DNA of 64,000 bases, taken from the NCBI GenBank assembly GCA_903772945.1, contig CAICTM010000165.1:38657-102656 (forward strand), given 5' to 3'. Source of the stretch: Seminavis robusta. Taxonomy: Eukaryota; Bacillariophyta; Bacillariophyceae; Naviculales; Naviculaceae. The notes beneath the pieces are model-generated. The model was not told where the DNA came from and did not search any database. It saw only the letters and a list, made by a program, of their open reading frames with translations. Positions 54,209 through 64,000 of the stretch are shown here, in pieces (position 1 is the stretch's first letter; each line of letters starts with the position of its first letter). The position numbers and the translations under genes were made by a program.

Positions 54209-55159
54209 TTGTCTTTAGTGTTTGTCCAACATTGCTTTAGCAACGAAAGGCCAGTGCTGAAAGCTATCTTTCTCCCATAGCATTGACAGAAAAGAAAGGA
54301 GGAGTTCTGTGCAACCAGGAGTGTTGCAGCGGCTCAAGGACCCAGTCATTTTGAAGAGCACTGCATCAACAGCAGTCAGAGACCATTGTGCACATCGAAT
54401 AGAAGAATACAAGTTTGCAGGTGTGCCAGAGTGGAAAGCTGGTTGGTCACCAGTGCACGACCTGTATTGGATACCTGGATATTGGAGTGGCTCCAGAGCC
54501 AGTTCTAGAAGTGCAGATTACCCACAAAGGAAAGAGTCACGACGGATTGAGGAAGGAAGACATCAAGGAGATCGTCACCGTCAACGAACTCAACAGGAAT
54601 AAGCAGTGTCCAGCCAAACATTGTTGACAGGAGGAACTGTTGCCTGAGCAAGCAACTAGGTAACAAACATCAAGTACTATGGAATACGTGGAATTGGAAC
54701 GTTCGAGCGGAAGCATGACTGGGCTACCTGCTGCCGATACGATAGAAGATAATAAGCGTTCGATGAGAGGCTACTACTACAACAACACCAAGACTATTCG
54801 CAGGGAGTATCGAGCTCTCTATAGCTACAAGTGCGAGGCAATTTGAGTGCAAACTTGTGGAGATTCACTCATCGGAAGAAAAGAGGAATTTCGCAATTTT
54901 GTGAGGTGTACGTGTTGAAGTGCAGATCAAGATCGATCCAAGGCAAGCCTTTTCACAAGTGTGTTCCATGCTGCGCGAAAGCAGCTGTCACCATACGCAA
55001 AGAAGATATTGCTCCGTACGTTCATTTGAAGCACCAAGCACGTCAAGCTAGCTCTGTACGTCCTGCAGCTACATGTGCCGGATTTTTAAGCGCAGGAGTG
55101 AGTGAGCGAATTTTGCAGGAGTGAAATAGGATAAAATTGATCCAAAATTCACTGGAAAA

Positions 55160-56215
55160 ATGAAGTTCTCTACAGAAGCAGCCCAATTAGCATTCGGTGA
55201 TTTAAAATTCAACATTGGTTTGAACTCACAGGCGGTCAATTGCATGAAGCTGATTGAGAAATTAGCTGATCATTGTGGTGAGACATGGGGCAAGCAGATG
55301 TGGACTCTGGTCAAGAAAAGAACAGAGACTGAATTCGAAGAACCAACTGAACCTGAAAAAACTGCCAAGTCAAGTGAACGTGAATAAGTACAAGATATCG
55401 CTCTCCAGGAAAATGGATAAAGAAGAGTGATACCAGAAAGAGAAATCTCAAGTGTTTAGACTCATTTATGAGAGTCTGTGTTCCCACCCTGTCCTCAAGG
55501 AAAGATTGGTCAATCTCGCAGAGTTTGATCAGTGGGAGCGAGGAAGACGACAATGTCGTTGTGCTACTGAAGAAGATAGAATCATTGGCATACAGTCAAG
55601 ATGATGGGCAGTACGGCCCAATGATGGTTGCCGACACAGTCAAGCAGTTGTACAATTTCCAGCAAGGTCTCCCAAAACAAGTCTCGGAGACCACGTCCAA
55701 GAATATATGCAGCTGGCAAAAATGGCGAAACAGGCATGGGGTGGCGGAATGATTCCGGCCACTGCGAAAGGAAAGTTGACGCCTGTCCAGGAGGCTGCAA
55801 GCGAGTTGCATCTCGTTTGTGTTTTTACCAGCAGTCTCGATGAACGATTCAAACCAGCCATTGATGCGTTAGTCAACGACTACAACCAGCACGGTAAGGA
55901 ATGGCTCAAAGATATCCCAGCAATGGTCACGTGGCTCAATAAGTTCCGAGGCAAGACGAAGGACAACCGCAAGAAAATCATGAACAATTTACAAGAGGGG
56001 AGTAACCGTATCAAATATCCGCTGTTTTTATTGTAAGAAGAAAGAACATATGATCGGCGAGTGGCGCAAGCTCAAGAGGAAACAGGAAGCCGAAGTCGGC
56101 ACAAACAGCGATGAAGCAGGAAGTGTGCGTTCAGACCGGAGCAGCAGCAGAAGTGCAAACCCGAGTCCGTGGATGTCGAACGCTCAGCGTGCCTTTGGAT
56201 AGGCATTATGGGGGA
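55160..56215 (+). pseudogene. Retrotransposon gag relic
   Basis: The plus strand has gag-like pieces in shifting frames. At 55160 an ATG frame carries LAFGDLKFNIGLNSQAVNCM. Then come KKIESLAYSQDDGQYGPMMV with ADTVKQLYNFQQG, and PVQEAASELHLVCVF. DALVNDYNQHGKEWLKDIPA follows. A zinc-knuckle remnant near 56022-56075 reads CFYCKKKEHMIGEW, where the last Cys of the CCHC is Trp. Frame changes occur at about 55390, 55700 and 56020. Order and composition fit a copia-type Gag capsid/nucleocapsid. It belongs to the surrounding LTR element and is not expressed as one protein. Confidence 0.55.
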
Positions 56216-56344
56216 GGCAAGGACAAGCGCTGTGTGTGTGACGACCGTTTTACCTCCAGTCCCATTTAGAGAAAGATTACACAGCAATCAACAATCATAT
56301 TTGTTTCGTGTCTGGCCACTTTAGGTGTCAGCACAACAGGAGTC

Positions 56345-56484
56345 TGTTGGAGGATCCCTTATTTGTATGCATTATTTTTATTATTCTGTGGAGGGTCATT
56401 AGCAGCTCCACTCACTTTCGTTACTAAACTCAACTAAGAAGCTGTATTGTGTTAGCAGACATTGTCTTTAGTGTTTGTCCAACA
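56345..56484 (+). repeat. Right long terminal repeat
   Basis: 140 bp bounded by the inverted termini TGTTGGA and TCCAACA. It contains the same CACTCACTTTCGTTACTAAA block as the left copy, followed directly by the AAAGC target duplication. Confidence 0.8.
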
Positions 56485-56783
56485 AAAGCAAGAATACTAA
56501 GATTGATTGATCCTCATTTTGTCGTTGTAGCAGTGTATGCTAGCAGTGTTGATTTCTTTCCAATCTTTTAATAACATAATGGTAGGTACATCCAGTGAAG
56601 GATGTGACGCCAAATTGTGAGGGCTCAAAAATGAGACTGGCCTGAACATCAGCGAATAACTTTTTGTGCCTTCGATTTCTGTCCGACGTGACAACAATGC
56701 GTAAGTCTCCAAATTGAATTGACTATGGTCAATGTATTATTTTGAAAAGATGAGTCCTTTATAGAAACTTCAGTAACTGCCTG

Positions 56784-59700
56784 CTAACGCCTAGTTCCAT
56801 TCAGGCCCGATTCTGGACTACACTGTGTATGCTCTCCTGAAGACTCCCCAGAAAACCCTCGACGAGATTCAATTGCTTCTTTGCAACAACGATCATACAT
56901 GTAGCAACAGCAGGACGCCGGACATTCCACTGCAGAGTCAACACCAGCAAAACCCAAGTCATAGTCTAGAGTCAGTGAACAAACACTTTGAGGAACTTCT
57001 CCTGTCAGCCCATTGAGTTTCAATTCCATGCTGGTACAAGCTGTCATCTGCCCAAGCTCTGTAGGTATGCTCCTATCAACATTTACATGTACAAGTATTT
57101 GTGAGGCATAGAAGTGGTAGAGACATGCTCACTTGGCAGTTTCATTCTGGCACTGCTTACCCAGTCAAAGAATTGGATGTCAATACAAGGCTATTCAAGA
57201 GAGTCAGTCTCCCCAACTCTGTTGGAAGAGGTCCACTCAGCCTGTTCAAATTCAATTCCATGCTGGTACAAGCTGTCATCTGTCCAAGCTCTGTAGGTAT
57301 GCTCCTATCAACATTTACAGGCACAAAACATTGTGAGGCATAGAAGTGGTAGAGACATGCTCAATTGGCAATTTCATTCTGGCAGTGCTTACCCAGTCAA
57401 AGAATTGGATGTCAATTGAAGGTTACTCAAGCGAGTCAGCCTCCCCAACTCTGTTGGAAGAGTTCCACTGAACCACGAGTAACTTAGATCCAAACTTTGG
57501 AAAAAGCATTGGAGAAAAATGGAAAGGGCAGTTAGTCGCTGGGAAGCATCCTGTCACGCTGATGGCTTCCTTGACATACGTTATTAAACTTGTCAACAAT
57601 CCCAATTCTGTTGGAAGAGTTCCATACAGGTTGTTGACATGTTCACCAATCGAATTGAATGAAATTCCTGAAGAAGACAAGGTTGTGAGACCTCTATGGG
57701 CTGCTCCCGTTGACTATGATTTGCCTGATAATGAATGCTCACCATGAAGCCCTGTCAATAAGCCAATCTCAGTTGGAAGTGATCCTGAAAAAGTACTAGA
57801 AACAAACATTACTGTGGCAGATAGGCTGTATTCTTGACCAGCCACAACTACAGTTGATACTGTTGCTCCTTCTGTGGTACCCTCTGATGTACCTTCCATT
57901 GTACCTCCTGTTGTTGGGGCTGTTGATAGGATCTCACTTGGTAAAGTTGATGGAGTCTCAGATGGAGCCGTTGATGGAGCCGTTGATGGAGTCTCAGATG
58001 GAGCTGCTGATGGAGCAGGTGATGGTCTATCAGTTGGCCAAGCTGATGGACTCCCACTTGGCCATGCCGATGGGGATGGAGTTGGAATTGAAGTTGGAAG
58101 TATGCTTGGCGTGTATGACGGAGTTCCACTCGTTGCAGATGATGATGGCATGCCTGTTGGCATCCCTGTTGGCACAAGTGATGGCATTCCAGTTTCAGTG
58201 GTCAAGGGGCGCAAAGATGGCACAAATGAGGGAGCAACTGAAGCAAAAGTTGGACTGTCAAATGGCTGTGCAAGTATTGCAGAGTTTGCATCGCCAGGAG
58301 AGCATGTACAATCCTTCCTGGGGCATATAACTCCATCATCAACTGCCACATAAGAAAGACTGTAGTCTTGGGTAAGCGAGCAAACACTTTGAGGGACTGT
58401 CCCAGTCAGTTCATTTTTTGTGAGATCCATAATTGTGAGCTGTGTGAGTTCCCCAAGCTCTGGTGGAATGGTCCCAGTCAATGAGTTGTTGTCCAGTCGA
58501 AGTTCTGACAATTGGGTGAGCTCAGAAACGTTTGAAGGGACTGTCCCAGAAAGCTGGTTGTTCCTCAAATCCAACACTGTTAGGTGAGTCAGCGTCCCAA
58601 GCTCTGGCGGGATAGGCCCCGTCAAAGAGTTGCCATCTAGAAGAAGCTCAGTTAGTTGGGTGAGCTCTGCGATCTCTGTTGGGATTGGTCCTCCGAGATC
58701 TTGATCAGACAACACCAGCACGGTTTGTGTGATGACAATGGGTTGGGAGAAGATTTGAACAGTGGCAGTGTTGTGCTTGAAGATATTGCTGGCTTCCATA
58801 GTGGTCGTCTGTACGTTCGAGTCTTCTTTTTTTGGACTGCAAAGACCACTGCCACATACAATCCCAGTAACAGATATTACCATAATGACCAGCAAAGCAA
58901 GTATTCCCAAGCAAAGTCGTGATCGATGTTTTGATTCAGGATGGCCCTTGGCACTGTCATCATCAGTAACAAGCGTCGCCTCCAGCAATGGAACGTCCTC
59001 AAGATTCCGGCTACTATCCTTGCCGCTGTGGTTGCTGAGTGTATTATCATTGCCGTTGTTGCGAAATGATTCGAGTGACTCCAAGCCACCAGCTGACCCT
59101 GTCTCCAATAGTTCATCAGAGTCGCCACGAGGAGCACGCAGATGACGGTAATCAAGAGTAGTGGTGCGGTGTAAGCTGTCACCTGGAGCACCCATGTACG
59201 CCCCTGGACGACCTTGTTGATGCAGCGGTTGAGTTGTGGCTTGGCACGCTGCTGTCTGCAGCACAGGTTCGCCGTCTTCGTCTTCGTCTTCTTCTTCTTC
59301 TTCTGCTGCTGGATTGCATTCGTTCTCGTCTTCTTTCTCTTGGGAACGGTAGTAGTCTTCTTTTCGATCTGAATCTTTCAAGGACTCTGCTGTAGCTACA
59401 CTGGCTCGCTCTGCAACAATATTCATGATTTCGGCATCATCATTGTGCTGACTGGTGCCAAGGTTTTGGTTCCCATGATAATAACCCGGTCCTCTGACAG
59501 CAGTTCGCGATTTTCCTGTTGGCTTTTGCCGACCATTTTGCTTGATCCCAGTGGCAGACGGTAAAGAGGCCGACTTTGCTGGTCTTGCTGGTCTTCGCCG
59601 AGCTGCTGAAGTCTTGATCCCAGTGGTGGCAGAAGATGAAGCGGGTGGATTATGCTTTGCTTGCTTATGTCGAGGAGCAGTCTTGATCCCAGTGGTGGCA

Positions 59701-59963
59701 GACGATGAAGCGGGTGGCTTTTGTTTTGCTTGCTTTTGCTGAGCAGCAGTTTGAATCTCACCAGCAGTCCCTGAGCTAGACGATGAAGTCAGCGGCTTTT
59801 CTACCCTCGCGGTTTGCGCAACAGTTGTTTCGACACTTGCGGGTTCGTCTAGTGGATATTGCCCTGCAGCAGCCTCTGCTCGTTTGGTAAGGACATCTTG
59901 CATCCATTGCTCCTCCTCGTCGTGCTCCTCTGGCCGACCAGGAGTGGTCTTCAGACGAGCCAT
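56784..59963 (-). CDS. LRR receptor-like transmembrane protein with two LRR blocks and a Pro/Ser linker
   Basis: Five exons, 57743-59963, 57580-57667, 57393-57494, 57161-57304 and 56784-57072, give 947 residues; all GT-AG, all phases close. The start is the ATG at 59961-59963 (MARLKTTPGRP); the frame upstream opens with TTG. Residues 1-348 are cytoplasmic, with a duplicated PPASSSATTGIKT motif and an acidic run (EEEEEDEDEDGE). A single span covers about 350-370 (LCLGILALLVIMVISVTGIV). Four LRRs follow (about 415-525, PIPTEIAELTQLTELLL type) with a VCSL...CPRKDCTC cap. Next is a PS/PT-rich linker (about 575-680, SAPSETPSTAPS), then a second LRR block (about 700-880) whose 3' exons share nearly identical ends, and a Cys-rich cap (CPASCCCY). 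No kinase domain. Exons 3 and 4, and the starts of exons 4 and 5, are near-identical, showing exon duplication. Confidence 0.8.
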
Positions 59964-60952
59964 TGCCGCAAACAAATTTTGTTGTGAGCAACCACGAAAA
60001 ACTTCGTCGTTTCCTTGGCCGAAGTGCCTTCACACGCGTCCGAACGGTGGGGGGAGTTGCCAGTGGCATTTCCCGGTCACGTGCCATTTACGTTCAGAAC
60101 TTCAGGGTCATCTATCTTTCTTACGTTGCGAAGTCTTCAATCGCTTGTTAATTTAAAAAGCAACAGAATAGAACGAATGATGATCTCCGTCCGGGCGTTG
60201 TGTACTCCTGGCCATACACATTGGCCAACGCGCCGGCAGACGAAATAATGAGAACAAAGAGTGGGTTAGTCTTGCTCGCTGAAAAAATCGTTAGCAACAT
60301 GCACGAATGAGGAGTGGACCACTTACCGTTGCAAAAGCACTCGTGACGCATCTCCAACTCTTCTGGGAACCCGCGATGAAATGATGCCCACCATTGCAAA
60401 TGTCTGTCATGTAGGAGAAGAAACAATCAGATACCAGGAACAAGACAATGGAAAACAATTCAGCACTCTCTCGCACTCTCACCTCTGCCTGTGTATAGAA
60501 ACAAACAACAACAGGAAGTACTTCGTTTTTTGGTCTCTTACGGTGTTTTTCTGCCTCGCCATGGTTGCCTTGGTGGCAGATCTCGAAAAATGAAGTGCCC
60601 ATCCTCCGTCTTCACCGGAAAACTTGGAATGCCTCGGCGGGAAAGCCCGCAAGGTGTGTCTTTCGAACAATTTGGTTAAGGAAGGACGCATGTGATTTGC
60701 CAGTCTGGTCAACTCGGGAGCTTCTCCAGTTGCAACTCACAATTTGGAGATGCTGGAAGAAAATTCGGTGTTGGGAATCGCCATTCAGAGTACCAAAAGA
60801 GGGTGTTTGCGACATGGCAACTCAATTTTGGAGTAGGGATGTAAACACTGCGGGCTTGAAGTATCGCTAAAGCAAATAGTTTTGATAAAGTCAGTTGTGA
60901 ATCCACTCGCAGAAATGCTCTGTAGTTATTTGGTGGTTGTCTAGGTATCGCC
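59964..60952. other. Spacer with a possible small spliced minus-strand gene (60150-60565)
   Basis: On the minus strand a donor|acceptor pair of good quality (CAACG|GTAAGTGG ... TTTTTTCAG|CG, about 60327 to 60280) joins HRGFPEELEMRHECFCN to ASKTNPLFVLIISSAGALAN and ends at 60148. Upstream ACACAG|GCAGAG|GTGAGAG suggests another tiny exon. No start could be fixed, so I do not call a CDS. The right end is the upstream region of the transposase. Confidence 0.25.
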
Positions 60953-63823
60953 ATGTCGTCTCGCCGTTCATCGCCACCGTACCAGTATTTGGATATTCGC
61001 TCGCAGAATGCCTCGCAGAATGGCGACGAAGTGGGGTTGCAAAGCTCTGGTGACAATATTCGTGGTGGAGCCCAGACTTATAGTCATCCTTTTCAGTGGT
61101 CAAGATTCGCCCCACCAGCACCACCACCACCACCTGCACAGGTACCGCCCTACCACAGGAACCCCAACCGGTACGTTCCCTACCCTCCTCCATATGCGTA
61201 CGTGCAGTACTATCCAACTGGCTGGACCCAAAATGCCTCCCCTGCATTGGCGTATGGAACTGGCTTTCAACCTCCTAGCCACCATGTCACTCATCCATCA
61301 CAGGATGGCATTGTATCAACTGGAAAAGCCACCCAATGTCGTGATTACGTCGAGGACCCAGCTTGTTTGCCATGTGCAAGCAAGGAATTGGCAAAGTCGC
61401 AAATGTATGAAAAGTATGGAGGATTTATCGATGTCAACGGAGTCAGCAAACAATGCCTTAGGCCTGACGGTACCGTGAAGAACAACGATGGGACCAAGAC
61501 AATCAAGTTCTGTTGCAGAGTTGGAGACAAGGAAGATCCAAGCAGAACCAGGTGCCCCTGGAGAGGACAAACTAGAGACATGGGAGAGCTATCCCTCGAG
61601 AGCCATCGTTTTCGTAACTACATTCGACTCGCAAACAGCAAGCACAATCACAACCTGCAGAAGACACCCAGTAATCCAAAAGACCAATATGGAATTGCTC
61701 CAGCACTGCTACCACTCGTACAGCAGTTTGTCTCGGATCAGACAGAAGCAGGACGTTCCATTCTTAGAGTCACAGCTGATGAGGTATTGAAATCGATCAC
61801 CAAGACTGTTCGGAGTGATGTCGAGTATCTAGATCATCGCCATCACGTTGTGCACACAGAAGCTAGGGAACACTTTACAAGACAGTTGCGAAACTACGTA
61901 GCCAATCAAAGAGAGTCGCACATCAAGACGAAACTGTTTGGATTCTCGAATCTTCGAAGCAATGACGTTCTAATCAGAGTACTGTCTCACTGGGAGCTGA
62001 AGTTGCCAAGCACCTACGTTCGACGATGCAACTATCGGTCTCCTGAGGAAATAGCAACAGCACTTGAAGTGTCAGGCCCTGGAGCATTGTTGACCGTTAA
62101 TCTTGGGAGCGGTGATGTGGTTGACCGGTACAGAAAGAGCGTCTTGCAACATGAAGAAACCAAACAGAATAGCAATTTCGAGGAAAGAATCGAAGGTGCT
62201 TTCGTGGTGTTTTCACCAACTGGGCTGTATCAACTTATGCACCTGGCTCTTCGAAGGAAGGGCACACGGCAGCTATGCTGTGATGGCACCGGTGGCATGA
62301 TAAGAGACCAGAGTTGCCTGATCACAGTTGGCAGCGTATCAGTCAAACTGCGAGGTGGCCAAGATGAAGTTACGTCGTCCTTTCGGCCAATTTTGTATCT
62401 CAGAGCTGGAGGTGAACGATTCCATCCGTATTGTTTGGTACTGTACTGCATGCGAGACCTTTGCAGTAGGATGTTTGGTGTCGACTTTGCTATTGATTGG
62501 GGAACAAGTGATGATGCCGATACATTCGTTAACTCCCACGTCTTCTTCAAGAGAAATGTGGCTTTATGCGATGCCCCATCGAACGAAGATGGAACACATC
62601 CTTTTTCCCAGCAACGACAGTTCGCAGTGGAAGAAATCGAAGAATACCCACCTTCTCCTCCATTCGATGCTGAAGTGCCTCTTACACAAATAATGGGAGA
62701 CAATGAAGCAGTCGCATTGAAGACGTCTGGCAGTACTGACAGTGATGACGATTGTATTGAAGGCGAAGCTGTACTTAATTGTTTCTTTCATGTCATGCAG
62801 GCTTTTGCCAAACGAAAGAGCTACGTTGGTAAGATGAAGAGTAAGACATTTGCTGCTCCGAAGGGAACAGCGTATCGACATGTGTGCAACATCGGCAGTA
62901 CGAAAACGATTGACCAGAGGAGAACTGTGACTGATCTGTACCTTCGAGACTGGAGCGAAAATCGAGGTGAGAAAGACGCGGCGGATCACCTTCGAAAGGA
63001 GTATTGCACTTTTCCCCGTTGGAACTGGAATTATGCATGCAGTGGTGAAGTTGGCGTGTACCCATCGAACTGTCCTAACGAGAGCTTCAATCGACATGGA
63101 ATAAAGAGTGTGGCATCCGATTGCTCCAAGAATGCCTCTCTTGCAGCCTTCCTTGTCCATACCGCCCCACGACTCTTACAAGAAGATGCACACGTACGGT
63201 CAGATCCATGTACCATCGAGATACCACGAAGTGCATCTATCTTTGCAGTTGCCGCTAGTGGGTTCTTGAGAGAAAACATAGACGTGGTGGCACTTGGAAA
63301 GGATGCCTACGATAACCCTTCAAGCTGGTTAGTTAATGTCGGACGCAAGATCGGAATTCCAATCGATCAAAGAAGGATCAGACTTGTTTTGGCATCGTTG
63401 GAAGGGAACAAGGTACCGTTCGAAGAGATCCTGTGCAAGCAGAAGATGGACGTAACACACGACCAAGTCGCAGACATGATGGTTCGTGCTACGAATTCGG
63501 TGTGCCACCTACAATGGAAGCAAGGCAATATAGTTGGTGACTGTGAAGATTGCTACAAACATCTTGGATATAGCTGTCCAGGAGCAATCTATCTTCGCAG
63601 CAAACATGGTCTGTTGTTGTCGAGGTTGGAGATATTGCGCAAGACCAGTGCGAATGCAAGAGGAGACGCTGCGAAGGCAAGTGCAAGAGGAAACAGTCGA
63701 AGCAATTTACACAGAGTGGTGCTTGGGGTCAACGAGGAAGAGACGTTGTCTTTCGAAGATGCTGGAGTCTTTCGATGCCTACCTTGCAACTCTGAATCAT
63801 GGCCAGTTATCGCGACTTGCTAG
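60953..63823 (+). CDS. Mutator-like (MULE) DDE transposase
   Basis: A single frame from the ATG at 60953 gives 956 residues. A Pro-rich N-terminus (about 50-115) precedes a zinc-binding region with C187/C188, C201 and HNH (231-233), which fits the WRKY-GCM1/FLYWCH-like finger of MULEs. The MULE catalytic core has D444 (CCDGTGG), an Asp in FGVDFAIDWG (511 or 515), the C-x2-H signature (C610, H613 in NCFFHVMQAF) and E710 (NCPNESFNRHGIK). An acidic insertion of about 70 residues lies before C-x2-H. A Cys cluster near 860 (DCEDCYKHLGYSC) may be a SWIM-type finger. Role: cut-and-paste transposition of a Mutator-type element. No long terminal inverted repeat was recognised. The same frame continues to the window end after the TAG at 63821, so the stop may be a nonsense mutation. 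Confidence 0.8.
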   Translation: MSSRRSSPPYQYLDIRSQNASQNGDEVGLQSSGDNIRGGAQTYSHPFQWSRFAPPAPPPPPAQVPPYHRNPNRYVPYPPPYAYVQYYPTGWTQNASPALAYGTGFQPPSHHVTHPSQDGIVSTGKATQCRDYVEDPACLPCASKELAKSQMYEKYGGFIDVNGVSKQCLRPDGTVKNNDGTKTIKFCCRVGDKEDPSRTRCPWRGQTRDMGELSLESHRFRNYIRLANSKHNHNLQKTPSNPKDQYGIAPALLPLVQQFVSDQTEAGRSILRVTADEVLKSITKTVRSDVEYLDHRHHVVHTEAREHFTRQLRNYVANQRESHIKTKLFGFSNLRSNDVLIRVLSHWELKLPSTYVRRCNYRSPEEIATALEVSGPGALLTVNLGSGDVVDRYRKSVLQHEETKQNSNFEERIEGAFVVFSPTGLYQLMHLALRRKGTRQLCCDGTGGMIRDQSCLITVGSVSVKLRGGQDEVTSSFRPILYLRAGGERFHPYCLVLYCMRDLCSRMFGVDFAIDWGTSDDADTFVNSHVFFKRNVALCDAPSNEDGTHPFSQQRQFAVEEIEEYPPSPPFDAEVPLTQIMGDNEAVALKTSGSTDSDDDCIEGEAVLNCFFHVMQAFAKRKSYVGKMKSKTFAAPKGTAYRHVCNIGSTKTIDQRRTVTDLYLRDWSENRGEKDAADHLRKEYCTFPRWNWNYACSGEVGVYPSNCPNESFNRHGIKSVASDCSKNASLAAFLVHTAPRLLQEDAHVRSDPCTIEIPRSASIFAVAASGFLRENIDVVALGKDAYDNPSSWLVNVGRKIGIPIDQRRIRLVLASLEGNKVPFEEILCKQKMDVTHDQVADMMVRATNSVCHLQWKQGNIVGDCEDCYKHLGYSCPGAIYLRSKHGLLLSRLEILRKTSANARGDAAKASARGNSRSNLHRVVLGVNEEETLSFEDAGVFRCLPCNSESWPVIATC

Positions 63824-64000
63824 ATACTTGGGACTGTTTCCTGCGGGCAAGAAAGAAGTCGATCCAATGAAAAGGACTTACCTACACAGTGCCTCCTCGA
63901 TAACTTGCTTTCTTTCTATGACAATCCAGCCGGTCATCGTGCTATGCTGCTTGGTTGTCGAAGCAATGAATCTCCTTTTGCGGTGGTGATCTCTTCTCTT
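63824..64000 (+). other. Open continuation of the transposase frame to the window edge
   Basis: After the TAG, the same frame reads on without stops (for example DNLLSFYDNPAGHRAMLLGC) to 64000 and looks coding. Either the transposase gene is longer and interrupted by one stop, or an intron or assembly error lies here. Confidence 0.4.

Larger units (their letters stand above)
53294..56484 (+). mobile_element. Gag-only LTR retrotransposon (copia-like) with 5-bp target duplication
   Basis: The right LTR is 56345-56484 (140 bp, TGTTGGA...TCCAACA). The left LTR is 53294-53410 plus 54209-54231, split by a later insertion. The flanks AAAGC (53289-53293) and AAAGC (56485-56489) are a perfect target-site duplication. 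The internal region 54232-56344 holds gag relics only; no protease, integrase, reverse transcriptase or RNase H is found. The LTRs differ by several substitutions (TGTTGAAGGATCT against TGTTGGAGGATCC, a longer ATT run on the left), so the insertion is not recent. Movement would have needed proteins from a complete relative. Confidence 0.8.

Noticed and set aside
57854-58353. Plus-strand frames rich in Leu/Met or Gly/Asp/Val opposite the Pro/Ser linker
   Set aside because: Antisense shadows of the PS/PT-rich coding region.
63534-63989. 151-codon plus-strand frame overlapping the transposase C-terminus
   Set aside because: The transposase frame carries the Cys cluster and stays protein-like beyond its stop to the window end; this frame starts inside it without a gene context.

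Overview
The window is nuclear eukaryotic DNA, most likely from a raphid pennate diatom close to Seminavis robusta. That assignment is inference, not a database result. The support is the following. Genes stand alone on both strands and are not in operons. They carry short GT-AG introns of about 60-160 bp, and for most of them I could close the reading frame across every splice site. A PDZ protein has a diatom-type plastid presequence with an Ala-Phe junction. There are LRR receptor-like proteins without kinase domains, Pro-Ser linkers, a single-DBD heat-shock factor and a GDPH/von Willebrand D adhesion-type protein. The usual start of each reading frame had to be moved to the first real ATG, or to an upstream exon, in many cases.

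Layout. 0-3 kb: the N-terminal part of a charged-helix repeat protein and a four-span membrane protein, both on the minus strand. 3.8-6.2 kb: an intact one-intron Crypton-like tyrosine recombinase ending in a GCR1_C-type DNA-binding domain, on the plus strand. 6.9-11.1 kb: a plastid PDZ protein, a minisatellite and a four-exon double-rhodanese sulfurtransferase. 11.3-15.0 kb: a seven-exon LRR receptor-like protein with a 43-residue cytoplasmic repeat. 16-20.3 kb: a foldback repeat, a tiny Cys-rich ORF, a membrane-anchored ABM-domain protein and an HSF. 23.4-30.4 kb: a secreted Cys-repeat protein, 3-ketodihydrosphingosine reductase, a frameshifted gene and a secreted GDPH/vWD protein. 33.4-41.7 kb: two large multi-exon membrane proteins of unknown function in tandem. 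42.5-43.8 kb: a frameshifted LRR gene.

From about 44 kb the window becomes repeat-rich. It holds a 70-78 bp tandem array, telomere-like CCCTAA repeats, a cluster of TTACGGAA/TTCCGTAA hairpins and a decayed second tyrosine-recombinase element (one frame with three in-frame stops). Next come an inverted pair of about 0.7-0.8 kb element leaders with tRNA-like hairpins, a run of six palindromes and a dead LRR gene copy. A gag-only LTR retrotransposon with a perfect 5-bp target duplication follows, its left LTR split by one of those leaders. After this come an intact five-exon LRR receptor-like gene and a Mutator-like transposase running to the window edge.

The single-copy genes look like independent housekeeping, signalling or adhesion loci. 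The common theme of the right half is layered transposition around an LRR gene family, including nested insertion, inverted duplication and pseudogenisation. I found no rRNA, CRISPR or canonical tRNA genes.
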